DNA of 64,000 nucleotides from Sphingomonas sp. LY54 (GTDB taxonomy: Bacteria > Pseudomonadota > Alphaproteobacteria > Sphingomonadales > Sphingomonadaceae): contig NZ_CP141588.1 of NCBI RefSeq assembly GCF_035594035.1, forward strand, positions 434,001 through 498,000, given 5' to 3'. The translations under genes were made by a program, and so were the position numbers. The notes under the pieces were generated by a model. The model was not told where the DNA came from. It did not search any database and saw only the letters and a program-made list of their open reading frames with translations. Shown here piece by piece: positions 1-7,651 of this stretch. Numbering within the stretch: the stretch's first letter is position 1; each line of letters starts with the position of its first letter.

Positions 1-459
1 GTCGAGCAGCCGGTCGCCTTCCTGCTCGAACCAGCTCGGGTGGCGCGGCTCGCAGGCGATCGCGGCCCCGGTCCGCTGCTTCAGGGCGGCGAAGAAGGGC
101 GTTGCGACCGAAGGATCGAGCGCGAGGCTGGGTGGGAGCTGGACGAGGATCACCGCCAGCTTGGCGCCGAGCCCGCTCGTTTCGGCGAGAAAAGCATCCA
201 CCAGCGTTTCGCAGTCGACCAGCTTGCGCTGGTGCGTGACCGTCTTGGCGAGCTTGGCGGCAAAGCGGAAATCATCGGACACCGAGGCCGCCCAGCGCGC
301 ATAGGTTTCGGGACGGTGCGACCGGTGGAAGCAGGAATTGATCTCCGCGCAACGCAGGCGCCCGGCATAGCGCTCGAGGCTCGTTCCGTCGGCCGGAAAG
401 CGCGCGGCATCCTTGCCCGGGATGCTCCAGCCGGCGATGCCGATGCGCGGCTCAGCCAT
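1..459 (-). CDS. DUF72 domain-containing protein (3' end outside the window)
   Basis: The 153 codons present begin MAEPRIGIAGWSIPGKDAAR, the usual N-terminus of DUF72 (YecE-like) proteins, a TIM-barrel family of unknown reaction. Further family features are the ERYAGRLRCAEINSCFHR segment, the FRFAAKLAKTVTH strand and the LVQLPPSLA strand. The C-terminal part, expected to be about another 100 residues, lies left of base 1. The start ATG (459-457) overlaps the stop of the upstream amidotransferase by 8 nt, so the two genes are probably co-transcribed and translationally coupled. The family call is firm; the biochemical function is unknown. Confidence 0.85.
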   Translation of the reverse strand, partial: MAEPRIGIAGWSIPGKDAARFPADGTSLERYAGRLRCAEINSCFHRSHRPETYARWAASVSDDFRFAAKLAKTVTHQRKLVDCETLVDAFLAETSGLGAKLAVILVQLPPSLALDPSVATPFFAALKQRTGAAIACEPRHPSWFEQEGDRLLD

Positions 460-1135
460 CGAGGAAGCGGCGAATCCATTCGCCCAGCCGGGCGCGGTCG
501 TCGGGCTGCTCCAGCGACTCGATCGCCTTGTCCGGGTCGGGCAGTCGATCGCGCCGCGCCTCGACTAAGGCCTGGGCATAGGCTGGCGCGAATTCCGGAT
601 GGCATTGGCAGGATATGGCCGGCTGGTCGTCATAGGCGATCAGGCCGAACGGATTGAACGCGCTCCCCGCCAGCACGCGGCTGCGCGGCGGAAGCTCGAC
701 CATCTGATCCTGGTGCGACACGGGGATCGCGAGCGAGGCCACGTCGTCCATCCACGGCGCGCGCTCGCGCACCTCGTAGCGATGGAGGCCGATGCCCCAG
801 CCCTTGTCCGACTTCAGCACGCGCCCGCCGAACGCCTCGGCCATGATCTGGTGGCCGAAGCAGATGCCGACGAGCTTCGCTTTGCCCTTCGCGTCGCGCA
901 GCCAGTCGATCAGCGCAGCGATCCAGGGGAGATCGTCATAGACCCCGGCCGGCGAGCCGGTGACGACATAGGCGTCATTGTCCTCGACGGGCGGCAATTC
1001 CCCTGCCTGAACGTCGTAGCGCGTGAAATCGTAGCGCGCGTCGCCGAGCAGGGCTCGGATCATGTCAGGATAAGTGCCGAACCGCGCGACGAGAGCCGGG
1101 GGCGGTCCGCCGGTTTCCAATATGCCGATCTTCAT
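452..1135 (-). CDS. Class I glutamine amidotransferase domain protein
   Basis: This 227-residue protein has a GATase1 fold like the glutaminase half of GMP synthase. The nucleophile elbow is GICFGHQ (Cys at about residue 92) and the His-Glu of the triad sits in CQCHPEF near residue 180. The VVTGSPAGVYDD segment is the usual oxyanion-strand region. There is no synthetase domain, so this is a stand-alone GMP synthase-like amidotransferase; relatives are often annotated as gamma-glutamyl hydrolases or as proteins of unknown substrate. It precedes the DUF72 gene with an 8-nt overlap. The natural substrate cannot be read from the sequence. Confidence 0.85.
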   Translation of the reverse strand: MKIGILETGGPPPALVARFGTYPDMIRALLGDARYDFTRYDVQAGELPPVEDNDAYVVTGSPAGVYDDLPWIAALIDWLRDAKGKAKLVGICFGHQIMAEAFGGRVLKSDKGWGIGLHRYEVRERAPWMDDVASLAIPVSHQDQMVELPPRSRVLAGSAFNPFGLIAYDDQPAISCQCHPEFAPAYAQALVEARRDRLPDPDKAIESLEQPDDRARLGEWIRRFLDG

Positions 1136-1198
1136 GCCCCGTCCCTGCCCCGCCGCGCTCCCTTTGTCACGGCCGACCGGGACGGGACGAACGTACTG

Positions 1199-1315
1199 TC
1201 AGACCAGGAAGCTCAGCGCGACGGAAGCGAGGCCGAGCAGGAGCATGGCCAGCACGAGCGGACTGTCCTGCCGCACGAAGTTGCGGCGGCGCTGGGTGCG
1301 GCGGTTGCCGAGCAC
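1199..1315 (-). CDS. Predicted small single-pass membrane protein (38 aa)
   Basis: A short frame reads LGNRRTQRRRNFVRQDSP followed by a hydrophobic helix, LVLAMLLLGLASVALSFLV, and a stop. A GTG start at 1315 has GGAGA six bases upstream. An in-frame ATG further upstream (1375) would give 58 residues but has no better ribosome site. The Arg-rich stretch before the helix would place the N-terminus in the cytoplasm. It sits alone between the amidotransferase and the SulP gene. No function is recognised; the support is the composition, the clean basic-then-hydrophobic layout and the ribosome site. Confidence 0.5.
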   Translation of the reverse strand: MLGNRRTQRRRNFVRQDSPLVLAMLLLGLASVALSFLV

Positions 1316-1574
1316 GTACACTCTCCGGTTGTGGAAAGGCGACGCGCTACGGGCTGGCGGCGGAGCGGGCAACATGCGGTCAATACTATGAAACCAAAGG
1401 TATATCTCCGAGCGCGGGACCGGTCGGACGCGCAGTTCCTTTCCGCTAACCGAGGCCGCTCCGCAGAAGCCGCGGGTTGCGCGCTATCACGCAGCCTCTA
1501 AGGCCTGCCTTTCCACGGACCCGGCGCGACCGGGTGGCTCGGCCGGGCGCCTATCCCCCGGACAATTTGGCCGC

Positions 1575-3080
1575 ATGGCCGACCGACACGGACCCACCAT
1601 GACATTCCTCGCCTCGCTTCGCCGCGACTGGCTCGCCAACCCTCGCGCCGACATCCTCGCCGGCATCGCCGTCGCGCTCGCCCTCATTCCCGAAGCGATC
1701 GGCTTCTCGATCATCGCCGGCGTCGATCCGCGCGTCGGCCTCTACGCCTCGGTGTCGATCGCGATCGTGATCGCCTTCACCGGCGGCCGGCCGGGCATGA
1801 TCTCCGCCGCCACCGCCGCCGTCGCGGTGCTGGTGGTGCCGCTGGTGCGCGAGCATGGCGTCGACTATCTGTTCGCCGCGACGATCCTGATGGGCTTGAT
1901 CCAGATCGTCGCCGGGCTGCTGCGGCTCGACCTTTTGATGCAGTTCGTGTCGCGATCGGTGATCACCGGCTTCGTCAACGCGCTCGCCATCCTGATCTTC
2001 ATGGCGCAGATCCCGCAGCTCACCAATGTCGGCTGGGAGACCTATGCGATGGTCGCGGCGGGCCTCGCGATCATCTATCTGTTCCCGCGCCTCACCAAGG
2101 CGGTGCCCTCGCCCCTGGTCGCGATCCTCCTCCTCTCTGCCTTCGCGATCCTGATGGGCACCCCGGTTAACACGGTCGGCGACATGGGACGTTTGCCCGA
2201 AGGCCTGCCCTCATTGACCTGGCCGCAAGTGCCCTTCACGCTCGAGACGCTGCGCATCATCCTGCCTTACTCGCTGACGATGGCGGCGGTGGGCCTGCTG
2301 GAGTCGCTGCTTACCGCGCAGATCGTCGACGACATGACCGATACCGACAGCGACAAGCAGCGCGAGAGCATGGGCCAGGGCTCGGCCAACATCGTCGCCG
2401 CTCTGTTCGGCGGGATGGGCGGCTGCGCGATGATCGGCCAGTCGGTGATCAACGTCACCTCGGGCGGCCGCGGCCGGCTCTCGACCTTCACAGCCGGCGC
2501 CTTCCTCCTCTTCCTGCTCGCGGTGCTCGGCCCGTTCGTCGGGCAGATCCCGATGCCGGCGCTGGTGGCGGTGATGATCATGGTCTCGATCGGCACGTTC
2601 AGCTGGAATTCGATCGCCAATATCCGGCGCCACCCGCCGACGTCCTCGGCCGTCATGCTGGTGACGGTCGGCGTGGTCGTCGCGACCCACGACCTCGCCC
2701 AGGGCGTGCTCGCCGGCGTATTGCTCTCGGGCATCTTCTTCGCGGGCAAGGTGCGGCGCATGTTCGCCGTCGAGCGGATCCTGAGCGACGACGGAAACAC
2801 GGCCACCTATCGCGTCACCGGCCAGATCTTCTTCGCCTCGGTCGATCGCTTCAACCGGGCGTTCGGCGAGGAAAGCGCATCGCATGTCGCGATCGACGTC
2901 ACCGCCGCGCATTTCTGGGACATTTCTGCCGTCGCCGCGCTCGACAAGGTGGTCGCCCGCATGCGCCGCGAGGGCCGGAGCGTCGCCGTCACCGGCTACA
3001 ACCGCGCCAGCGCCGACCTCGTCGACCGCTTCGCGCTGCACGACAAGACCGGCGTCGAGATCGGCCTGACGCCGCATTGA
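1575..3080 (+). CDS. SulP family anion transporter with C-terminal STAS domain
   Basis: This 501-residue inner-membrane protein starts the SulP fold with [20 protein letters not shown], followed by [20 protein letters not shown], the canonical TM1-TM3 motif. About ten to twelve hydrophobic segments run to residue ~400. A STAS domain occupies roughly residues 410-495, from [11 protein letters not shown] to [10 protein letters not shown], and includes the [12 protein letters not shown] switch region. Members move sulfate, bicarbonate or dicarboxylates; the substrate here is not evident. The start is uncertain: ATG at 1575 or ATG at 1599 (MTFLASL...), neither with a strong ribosome site. No carbonic anhydrase gene is adjacent. 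Confidence 0.92.
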   Translation: MADRHGPTMTFLASLRRDWLANPRADILAGIAVALALIPEAIGFSIIAGVDPRVGLYASVSIAIVIAFTGGRPGMISAATAAVAVLVVPLVREHGVDYLFAATILMGLIQIVAGLLRLDLLMQFVSRSVITGFVNALAILIFMAQIPQLTNVGWETYAMVAAGLAIIYLFPRLTKAVPSPLVAILLLSAFAILMGTPVNTVGDMGRLPEGLPSLTWPQVPFTLETLRIILPYSLTMAAVGLLESLLTAQIVDDMTDTDSDKQRESMGQGSANIVAALFGGMGGCAMIGQSVINVTSGGRGRLSTFTAGAFLLFLLAVLGPFVGQIPMPALVAVMIMVSIGTFSWNSIANIRRHPPTSSAVMLVTVGVVVATHDLAQGVLAGVLLSGIFFAGKVRRMFAVERILSDDGNTATYRVTGQIFFASVDRFNRAFGEESASHVAIDVTAAHFWDISAVAALDKVVARMRREGRSVAVTGYNRASADLVDRFALHDKTGVEIGLTPH

Positions 3081-3083
3081 GGT

Positions 3084-3419
3084 TCAGGAGTAGGGTGCCG
3101 CGCCGGCGCGGCCGGCTCCCCACATGAAAGCGATCGCCGCCAGCGAAAGGGCGCTCCAGAAGAACAGGTTGAGCAGGAACGGCAGCCAGTCGAACCGGTC
3201 TGCGGCGAACCACACCTCCATGATGTCGGCCGTGTCGACGACCGACATCCCGGTATAATCCCGCACGAAGACGAGCGGCCATCCGGACGCGGCGACCGTG
3301 CAGCTTTTCTCGCAGCCCATGATGTCCGGATAGGTTGCGGTCGCCGAGCGCGCGCCGACGAAGGTCGACAGCAGGGTCAGCGTCGTCCCGATGAGCACCG
3401 ACAGGAGAAGTCTTGGCAT
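3084..3419 (-). CDS. Hypothetical small membrane protein
   Basis: This 111-residue protein has an N-terminal hydrophobic segment (MPRLLLSVLIGTTLTLLSTF), a soluble middle with two Cys (GCEKSC), and a C-terminal helix (FLLNLFFWSALSLAAIAFMW). The topology suggests two membrane passes around a short periplasmic loop. It starts 9 nt after the broken VanZ-like gene and converges on the SulP gene, with only 3 nt between the two stops. I do not recognise the family. The hydrophobic pattern and normal codon use support a real gene. Confidence 0.6.
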   Translation of the reverse strand: MPRLLLSVLIGTTLTLLSTFVGARSATATYPDIMGCEKSCTVAASGWPLVFVRDYTGMSVVDTADIMEVWFAADRFDWLPFLLNLFFWSALSLAAIAFMWGAGRAGAAPYS

Positions 3420-3428
3420 GGCCTACGC

Positions 3429-3818
3429 CTAGTCCGGCTTGTGCGGCCGTGGAAGCTGCTCGCCGTCGGACTTAGCCCTCGTCTCGCGCAGGTGGCGGAT
3501 GGCCCAGAGCGACGCCAGAATCAGCGCAACGGCGAAAGTATCGGCGGCCCAGTCGACGGCATCGCCCTGACGATTGAGGGCGGGGATGAGTTGCACCAGC
3601 TCGATCGCCAGTCTGAACACCGAGAGGCACAGGGCGATCAGAAGGAACGACTTACTCGGATAGGCTGCGACCGCGAGTGCCGCGAGGGTCGCGAAGCCCA
3701 GAATATGCTGTATCTTGTCCTAAGGAGCGCCCGGCAATTGCGGGGGATTGGGCAGAACAGCCATCGTGAAGGCGAACAGGAGCGCCGACCAAAAGGCAAT
3801 GCGAAACAGGAGAAGCAT
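3429..3818 (-). pseudogene. VanZ-like membrane protein interrupted by one in-frame TAG
   Basis: The frame opens with MLLLFRIAFWSALLFAFTMA and VLPNPPQLPGAP, meets TAG (3722-3720) at codon 33, and continues without shift as DKIQHILGFATLAALAVAAY, then ends 98 codons later (...EQLPRPHKPD). The joined product, about 129 residues with four hydrophobic segments, matches the VanZ-like family, including the DKxQHxLGFA signature directly after the stop. Translation from ATG 3818 would give a 32-residue peptide. A downstream restart is possible only at internal codons beyond the first helix pair. A single base change (for example TCG to TAG) or a sequencing error explains the interruption. It lies just outside the left edge of the tRNA-Met island. 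Confidence 0.8.
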
Positions 3819-4008
3819 GGTGCTGAACTCGTCTGGTTGAACCGTCGTCCCATGCGGATGCGGAGGCATTCACCCCCGAACGCGACAGACGCGGTGATCG
3901 GCACCAGGCCCATAGCGATTGTTCGCAACGGGTCGATGGCCGTCATTCCCATGGGACGAAACGCACGGCGCCTTGCCTTGGCGAACATCGCAAATGGGCG
4001 ATTTTCCT

Positions 4009-4021
4009 GTGGTAGCGGAGG
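4009..4021 (-). repeat. Left attachment-site copy of the tRNA-Met 3' end
   Basis: The 13 bases gtggtagcggagg are identical to 16707-16719, which cover the encoded CCA, the discriminator base, the seven acceptor-stem bases and the neighbouring base of tRNA-Met. Both copies have the same orientation, as expected for the distal junction of an element inserted at a tRNA 3' end. Identity stops at the next base on the tRNA side. A match this short could arise by chance, but its phase with the CCA end and its position at the edge of the accessory block favour an attachment site. Confidence 0.65.
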
Positions 4022-4022
4022 C

Positions 4023-4086
4023 CCGAGTTCATCAAGCTCCCTGACGCGCCGCCTCCCCTTTCGGTTGACGACGACGGGGTGATCGT
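4023..4086 (+). repeat. Diverged direct repeat, copy A (remnant of a coding segment)
   Basis: A 23-bp block (4023-4045) is identical to 11333-11355. The next ~40 bp are clearly similar but diverged. Both copies are open in the same frame and encode related peptides: here EFIKLPDAPPPLSVDDDGVI, and in copy B EFIKLPDTPTALSINGNGLI. The substitutions preserve residue type, so these are remnants of a duplicated gene rather than recombination sites. The pair flanks the helicase operon. The family is not recognised. Confidence 0.6.
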
Positions 4087-4642
4087 GGGTGAGCCCTTAC
4101 GAACGGGCGTTGGCGGTGGCGTCCCGTTTGGCTCCCTAGGGCGAGTGGAGAGAAAATGATGTCCGAGCAGGATCAACCGGAAACACCTTCTAACACCGAA
4201 CGGACCGGTGCCCGCTCGTCGGAAAAAGCAGCTGGGCCCCGCCGTCTCGGGAAGATCACGGGGGCGTTCCCGAGGATTTTGACCGGCTCGGCGCAGAGGA
4301 AATCGCCGCTCTGTTCTATGGTGAGGGCGACGTCAGCTAACTTGGCCCTCAGCGTAAGAGAGTCGCCCACGGCCTGTTCAAGTCGCCGGTCGGCTCCGCG
4401 CCGAGCATCGGGTCGCTCAGGCCGAGCGCCAAATTGCTGAAAGCAGCTATCCAGCTTAGCCGGGAAAGGTGCTCCCCAGTCGCTTGGGATATCCAGTTCT
4501 ACCACGTGCTCGGGTCGCCGGCCTATGCGGCCATCGTGGGCCGGGAAACGAGAATACCGCGGTGCGAGTCGCCGCCATGATCGATCGGTACGAATGAGCG
4601 GACAGGCGCCGGCCCGAGTTGTCCGGGGTACGCCGCTCGAAT

Positions 4643-7600
4643 TCATTTGTCTCCGGAAGCGGCAGGCGCCGAAAGGTCGAGCGCGAGTTCGCGGGCCTGA
4701 CCGGTCGCGAGTCCGAAATGCTTCACCATGTCCTCGAACAGCGACGGTTCCGGTTGTCCGAGCGCCAGGCGGTACCGCGTCAGATCGGCTTGCAGATCTT
4801 TCAGGCGGGTGGTGTTTTGGCTAAAGCGAACGTCGAAGGTGATGCTGATCGGTCGATGGTCGGGCGGCGACCACCAGCGCTGCAGTCCCCTGCCGTCGCT
4901 CGACGCCGCGCGTGCGGCCTCGAAGATTTTCCAGAACGGGCTCGTGCCTCGACCTGCTCTCTGCGCCGCGCTGGCATAGTCGCGGGCGAGGGCTCGCCGC
5001 ACACAAAGGCTTGCGTACCGCGCGATGCGACCTTCGCGTTGTTCGAAATCGACCGGATCGCGGGGCAGGTCCCAGTGGATGATCCGGTCGCACCAGACGT
5101 GGAAGTCGAGGCCTTCCTGCCCGACCGAGGTCGTGGCGAGAACATGGGGCCAGAACGGGGAGTTGAAGGCGCGGCGCAGATTGTCGGAGCGGAGCTTGCC
5201 TTCTTTGGACGCCTTCGACCGTACGCGTTCCGCGCCGGCGTAAGGGACGGCTGCATGGACAGTGATTCGTGCCGGCTTGCGAACACCGGCGCGTCGCATG
5301 CGGACCCGGCCCGCGCGACCGAAAAAAGACTGGCGAAGATAGTCGATTGGCGTCTCGTCGCCGATGAGGCGCATTACCGCGATATGTTCGTCGATGACCG
5401 CCTCGAATCCGCCGCGTACGATCGCGCGGCGAAGCGCCGCCGGGTAGGAATGGCGCTTGCCCTTGACGGGCTTGGGCAGGATCGCGCCACCGAAGGTTCG
5501 CTGGCCAAGATAGGGCCGCAAGTCGTGCCAGCAGAACGCAAATGCCAGCCGCAGGCCCTCGGCATCTTCCAGCAACTCGGGCTGATGGCGCAGGAGACTT
5601 CGGCCGATGATCATGCCGGGCGACGACAACAGCCAGGCAGCCAGCAGGCGGACCTCGTCGCGGGTCAGTATCGGCTTCTCTGTCGAGGTCGCGGCGGCGC
5701 GCCACTGCCGCCGCTGGCTGGTCGGCAACCCGGGCACCTCGCGGAGCGCCTCGCCGACATCGCCGGCGCGATCATATGCTCGCTCGATGGCGATCGCGAG
5801 TTCCCAGGGCTTGCGCGACGCGCCTTCGCGAGGAGCGATCCGGAATTTCCTTCCCAGAAGCCAGGCCTTCAATTCGGCGTTCGCGGCGTCGATCACGTCG
5901 CTCGAACGACTGGCGGGGTCGCGGGCCGGATCGATCGCGTCGATGAGCGAAGGCCATGGCATGAAGGATGCGATCAGGGGCCAAGGTGTCTTGGCTTCGT
6001 AGCGAAGATAGGGCTGCGCCGTCTTGCTCGGCGGCTGCCGGCGGTGAACGTCGAGACCGAGCACCGCGCTAATTGAAAGCGGCGTTGCGATGTAGCGGCT
6101 GAACAGGAGCGCCTTACCCACCGGACGGTCGCGCGACGCGAGATCCGCCCATGGGCCGGCCAATCGCCACCAAGGGGCGGTCGGCGCCAGCCACGGCAAG
6201 CCAAGCAGCGGCAAATCGACCGGCGCGGGACGCGCAACAGGGTCTGTCGCATCCGCCGTGACCGCGGCCCGCAATTGCGGATGAGCTGCGCGCGGCGTGG
6301 CGCGAGCGCTATTAACCGTCGGCAGATCGGTGAGAGCGTCGCTGATCTTGTACTCGAACAAGGTCTCGGCGGGATAGGGCACCGACGACCAGAGCGTCGT
6401 TACCCATCCGCTCAGCGCCGGTTTTCGCTCTGATACGGCATGAGCGAAATGACGGAAGGCGCGCAGATCGTCGGCCTCGACAACTGCGGCGTGCGATCGG
6501 CGATCGAACAATTCGGTGGTGATCGTCGTCGCTCGCTCGGTGCGCGCGATGATCGGACGCAAGGCGGCTTCGACCTCAAGCTTCGCCGCGCGCACCGTCT
6601 TGAGCACCGTCGCCTTGTCCGCCTTCGACTGAAGCGCTTGGTGATGCGCGGTGATCCGCGCCGCGGCCTGATCGGCCGCCGCGATCGCGTTATCGCCAAA
6701 CAGAAAGCGGACGAGCGTGATGAAACTGCGGTAGCGGCTCGCTTCGACCTCGGTGCCATCGACTCGTAGCAGCCGGTACGGTGTCGCCGACATCAACAGG
6801 AGCGCCGGCCGACGCCGGTCGTTGTCGTCTCCGAGCATCGTCCGGACCAGCAGGCGTTGAACCTCGAACCGCTCCGCTTTGATCCCTGAGAGTTTTAGCC
6901 CATCACGCGGGAGAATGAGGTCGGCGAAGCGATGGAATTCGTCGAGGATAAGCAGATGCGGCCGCGTCGCCGGATTGATCAGCGCCACCAACGCGAGAGC
7001 GGCGCGCGCCCGCAACACGAGTTCGGGGATTTCGTTGTCGCGCGCCTTGAGCCACCCGCGCAATTCGGCGTCGAGATCCGTGCCCGGGATCTGGAGGACG
7101 CGGATCAGGGCGGCGCGGAAGGCGGGCGGCAAATGCCTGGGCGGCTTCGTCGTCCATGTGAAGTGACGGTTGTGGCCTTGCGCGACGTGGTGGTCATCGA
7201 TGCGTTTGAGGCTGCGCCAGAATTTCGGTGCGATACGCGCGAACAGCCCGGCAATCAGCCATCGCTCTTCGGCGCGACCGGCGCGCTGTCCGGCCTTCCA
7301 GCCCGGGAGACTGGTGTCGGGCGTGTACGAGAATAGCCGGAATGCCTCAACGGCCTCACGTCCGGTCATCGCAGCGGCGAGCGACAGGCGATCCGGCGGC
7401 GTTTCCCATGTCTCGTCCAGCGACGTGAGCTTGGTCAGGTTCTGCGACGCGATATCGAGGTTGGGGCAGAGATAGACGACGTTCAGCGGATCATCCTGAT
7501 CCCGCTTCAGCCGCTGGGCGACCGCCTTCGAGGAGATCGTCTTGCCGAGGCCGACTTCGTCGGCGATCAGGAAGCGGCGGCTGCCTCCGCCATTGCAGAG

Positions 7601-7651
7601 CGCGCGATAGGCCGCATCGACCGTATTCTGCTGGAACCCCTCAAGCGCCAT
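4643..7651 (-). CDS. SF2 (SNF2/DEAD-like) helicase of the DUF6361-PLD-helicase operon
   Basis: This 1002-residue protein has a two-RecA helicase core split by a long insertion. Motif I is ADEVGLGKT (residues ~30-38). Motif II is LILDEFH near 236 (DEFH box). Motif III is LLLMSATPYRLL near 285. In the second lobe, GQEGLDFH (~845) and DFEQREGRIARY (~870) form motifs V and VI. The ~450 residues between the lobes, rich in Trp and Arg, are probably a nucleic-acid-binding or regulatory insertion. The ATG at 7651 overlaps the PLD gene stop by 11 nt (7641-7651); an upstream in-frame start at 7699 would reach further into the PLD gene and is less likely. The family is typical of DNA translocases in defence islands; its action on phage DNA is inference. 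Confidence 0.88.
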   Translation of the reverse strand: MALEGFQQNTVDAAYRALCNGGGSRRFLIADEVGLGKTISSKAVAQRLKRDQDDPLNVVYLCPNLDIASQNLTKLTSLDETWETPPDRLSLAAAMTGREAVEAFRLFSYTPDTSLPGWKAGQRAGRAEERWLIAGLFARIAPKFWRSLKRIDDHHVAQGHNRHFTWTTKPPRHLPPAFRAALIRVLQIPGTDLDAELRGWLKARDNEIPELVLRARAALALVALINPATRPHLLILDEFHRFADLILPRDGLKLSGIKAERFEVQRLLVRTMLGDDNDRRRPALLLMSATPYRLLRVDGTEVEASRYRSFITLVRFLFGDNAIAAADQAAARITAHHQALQSKADKATVLKTVRAAKLEVEAALRPIIARTERATTITTELFDRRSHAAVVEADDLRAFRHFAHAVSERKPALSGWVTTLWSSVPYPAETLFEYKISDALTDLPTVNSARATPRAAHPQLRAAVTADATDPVARPAPVDLPLLGLPWLAPTAPWWRLAGPWADLASRDRPVGKALLFSRYIATPLSISAVLGLDVHRRQPPSKTAQPYLRYEAKTPWPLIASFMPWPSLIDAIDPARDPASRSSDVIDAANAELKAWLLGRKFRIAPREGASRKPWELAIAIERAYDRAGDVGEALREVPGLPTSQRRQWRAAATSTEKPILTRDEVRLLAAWLLSSPGMIIGRSLLRHQPELLEDAEGLRLAFAFCWHDLRPYLGQRTFGGAILPKPVKGKRHSYPAALRRAIVRGGFEAVIDEHIAVMRLIGDETPIDYLRQSFFGRAGRVRMRRAGVRKPARITVHAAVPYAGAERVRSKASKEGKLRSDNLRRAFNSPFWPHVLATTSVGQEGLDFHVWCDRIIHWDLPRDPVDFEQREGRIARYASLCVRRALARDYASAAQRAGRGTSPFWKIFEAARAASSDGRGLQRWWSPPDHRPISITFDVRFSQNTTRLKDLQADLTRYRLALGQPEPSLFEDMVKHFGLATGQARELALDLSAPAASGDK

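Larger units (their letters stand above)
3819..4642. other. Gene-poor stretch spanning the left island edge, with remnants only
   Basis: No convincing intact gene is visible. Bases 3819-4008 belong to the flank of the VanZ-like gene. At 4009 the tRNA 3'-end copy begins, followed by the first copy of a diverged repeat (4023 on). ATG 4156 has a GGAGAG ribosome-site-like sequence and opens a polar reading frame (MMSEQDQPETPSNTERTG). That frame loses its coding character after about 35 codons, while another frame reads EDFDRLGAEEIAALFYGEGD before a stop near 4340. A further coding-like piece, DIQFYHVLGSPAYAAIVGRE, lies around 4490-4555. Together these look like a frame-shifted, decaying gene on the + strand. 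I do not recognise the family. Confidence 0.5.

Noticed and set aside
3638..3988. 116-codon minus-strand frame overlapping the VanZ-like gene
   Set aside because: It shares the strand but is out of frame with the VanZ-like sequence, which has clear homology; composition is not protein-like.
4173..4646. 157-codon minus-strand frame next to the helicase gene
   Set aside because: No recognisable domain and Arg/Pro-rich composition. Coding-like peptides in this stretch are on the + strand.
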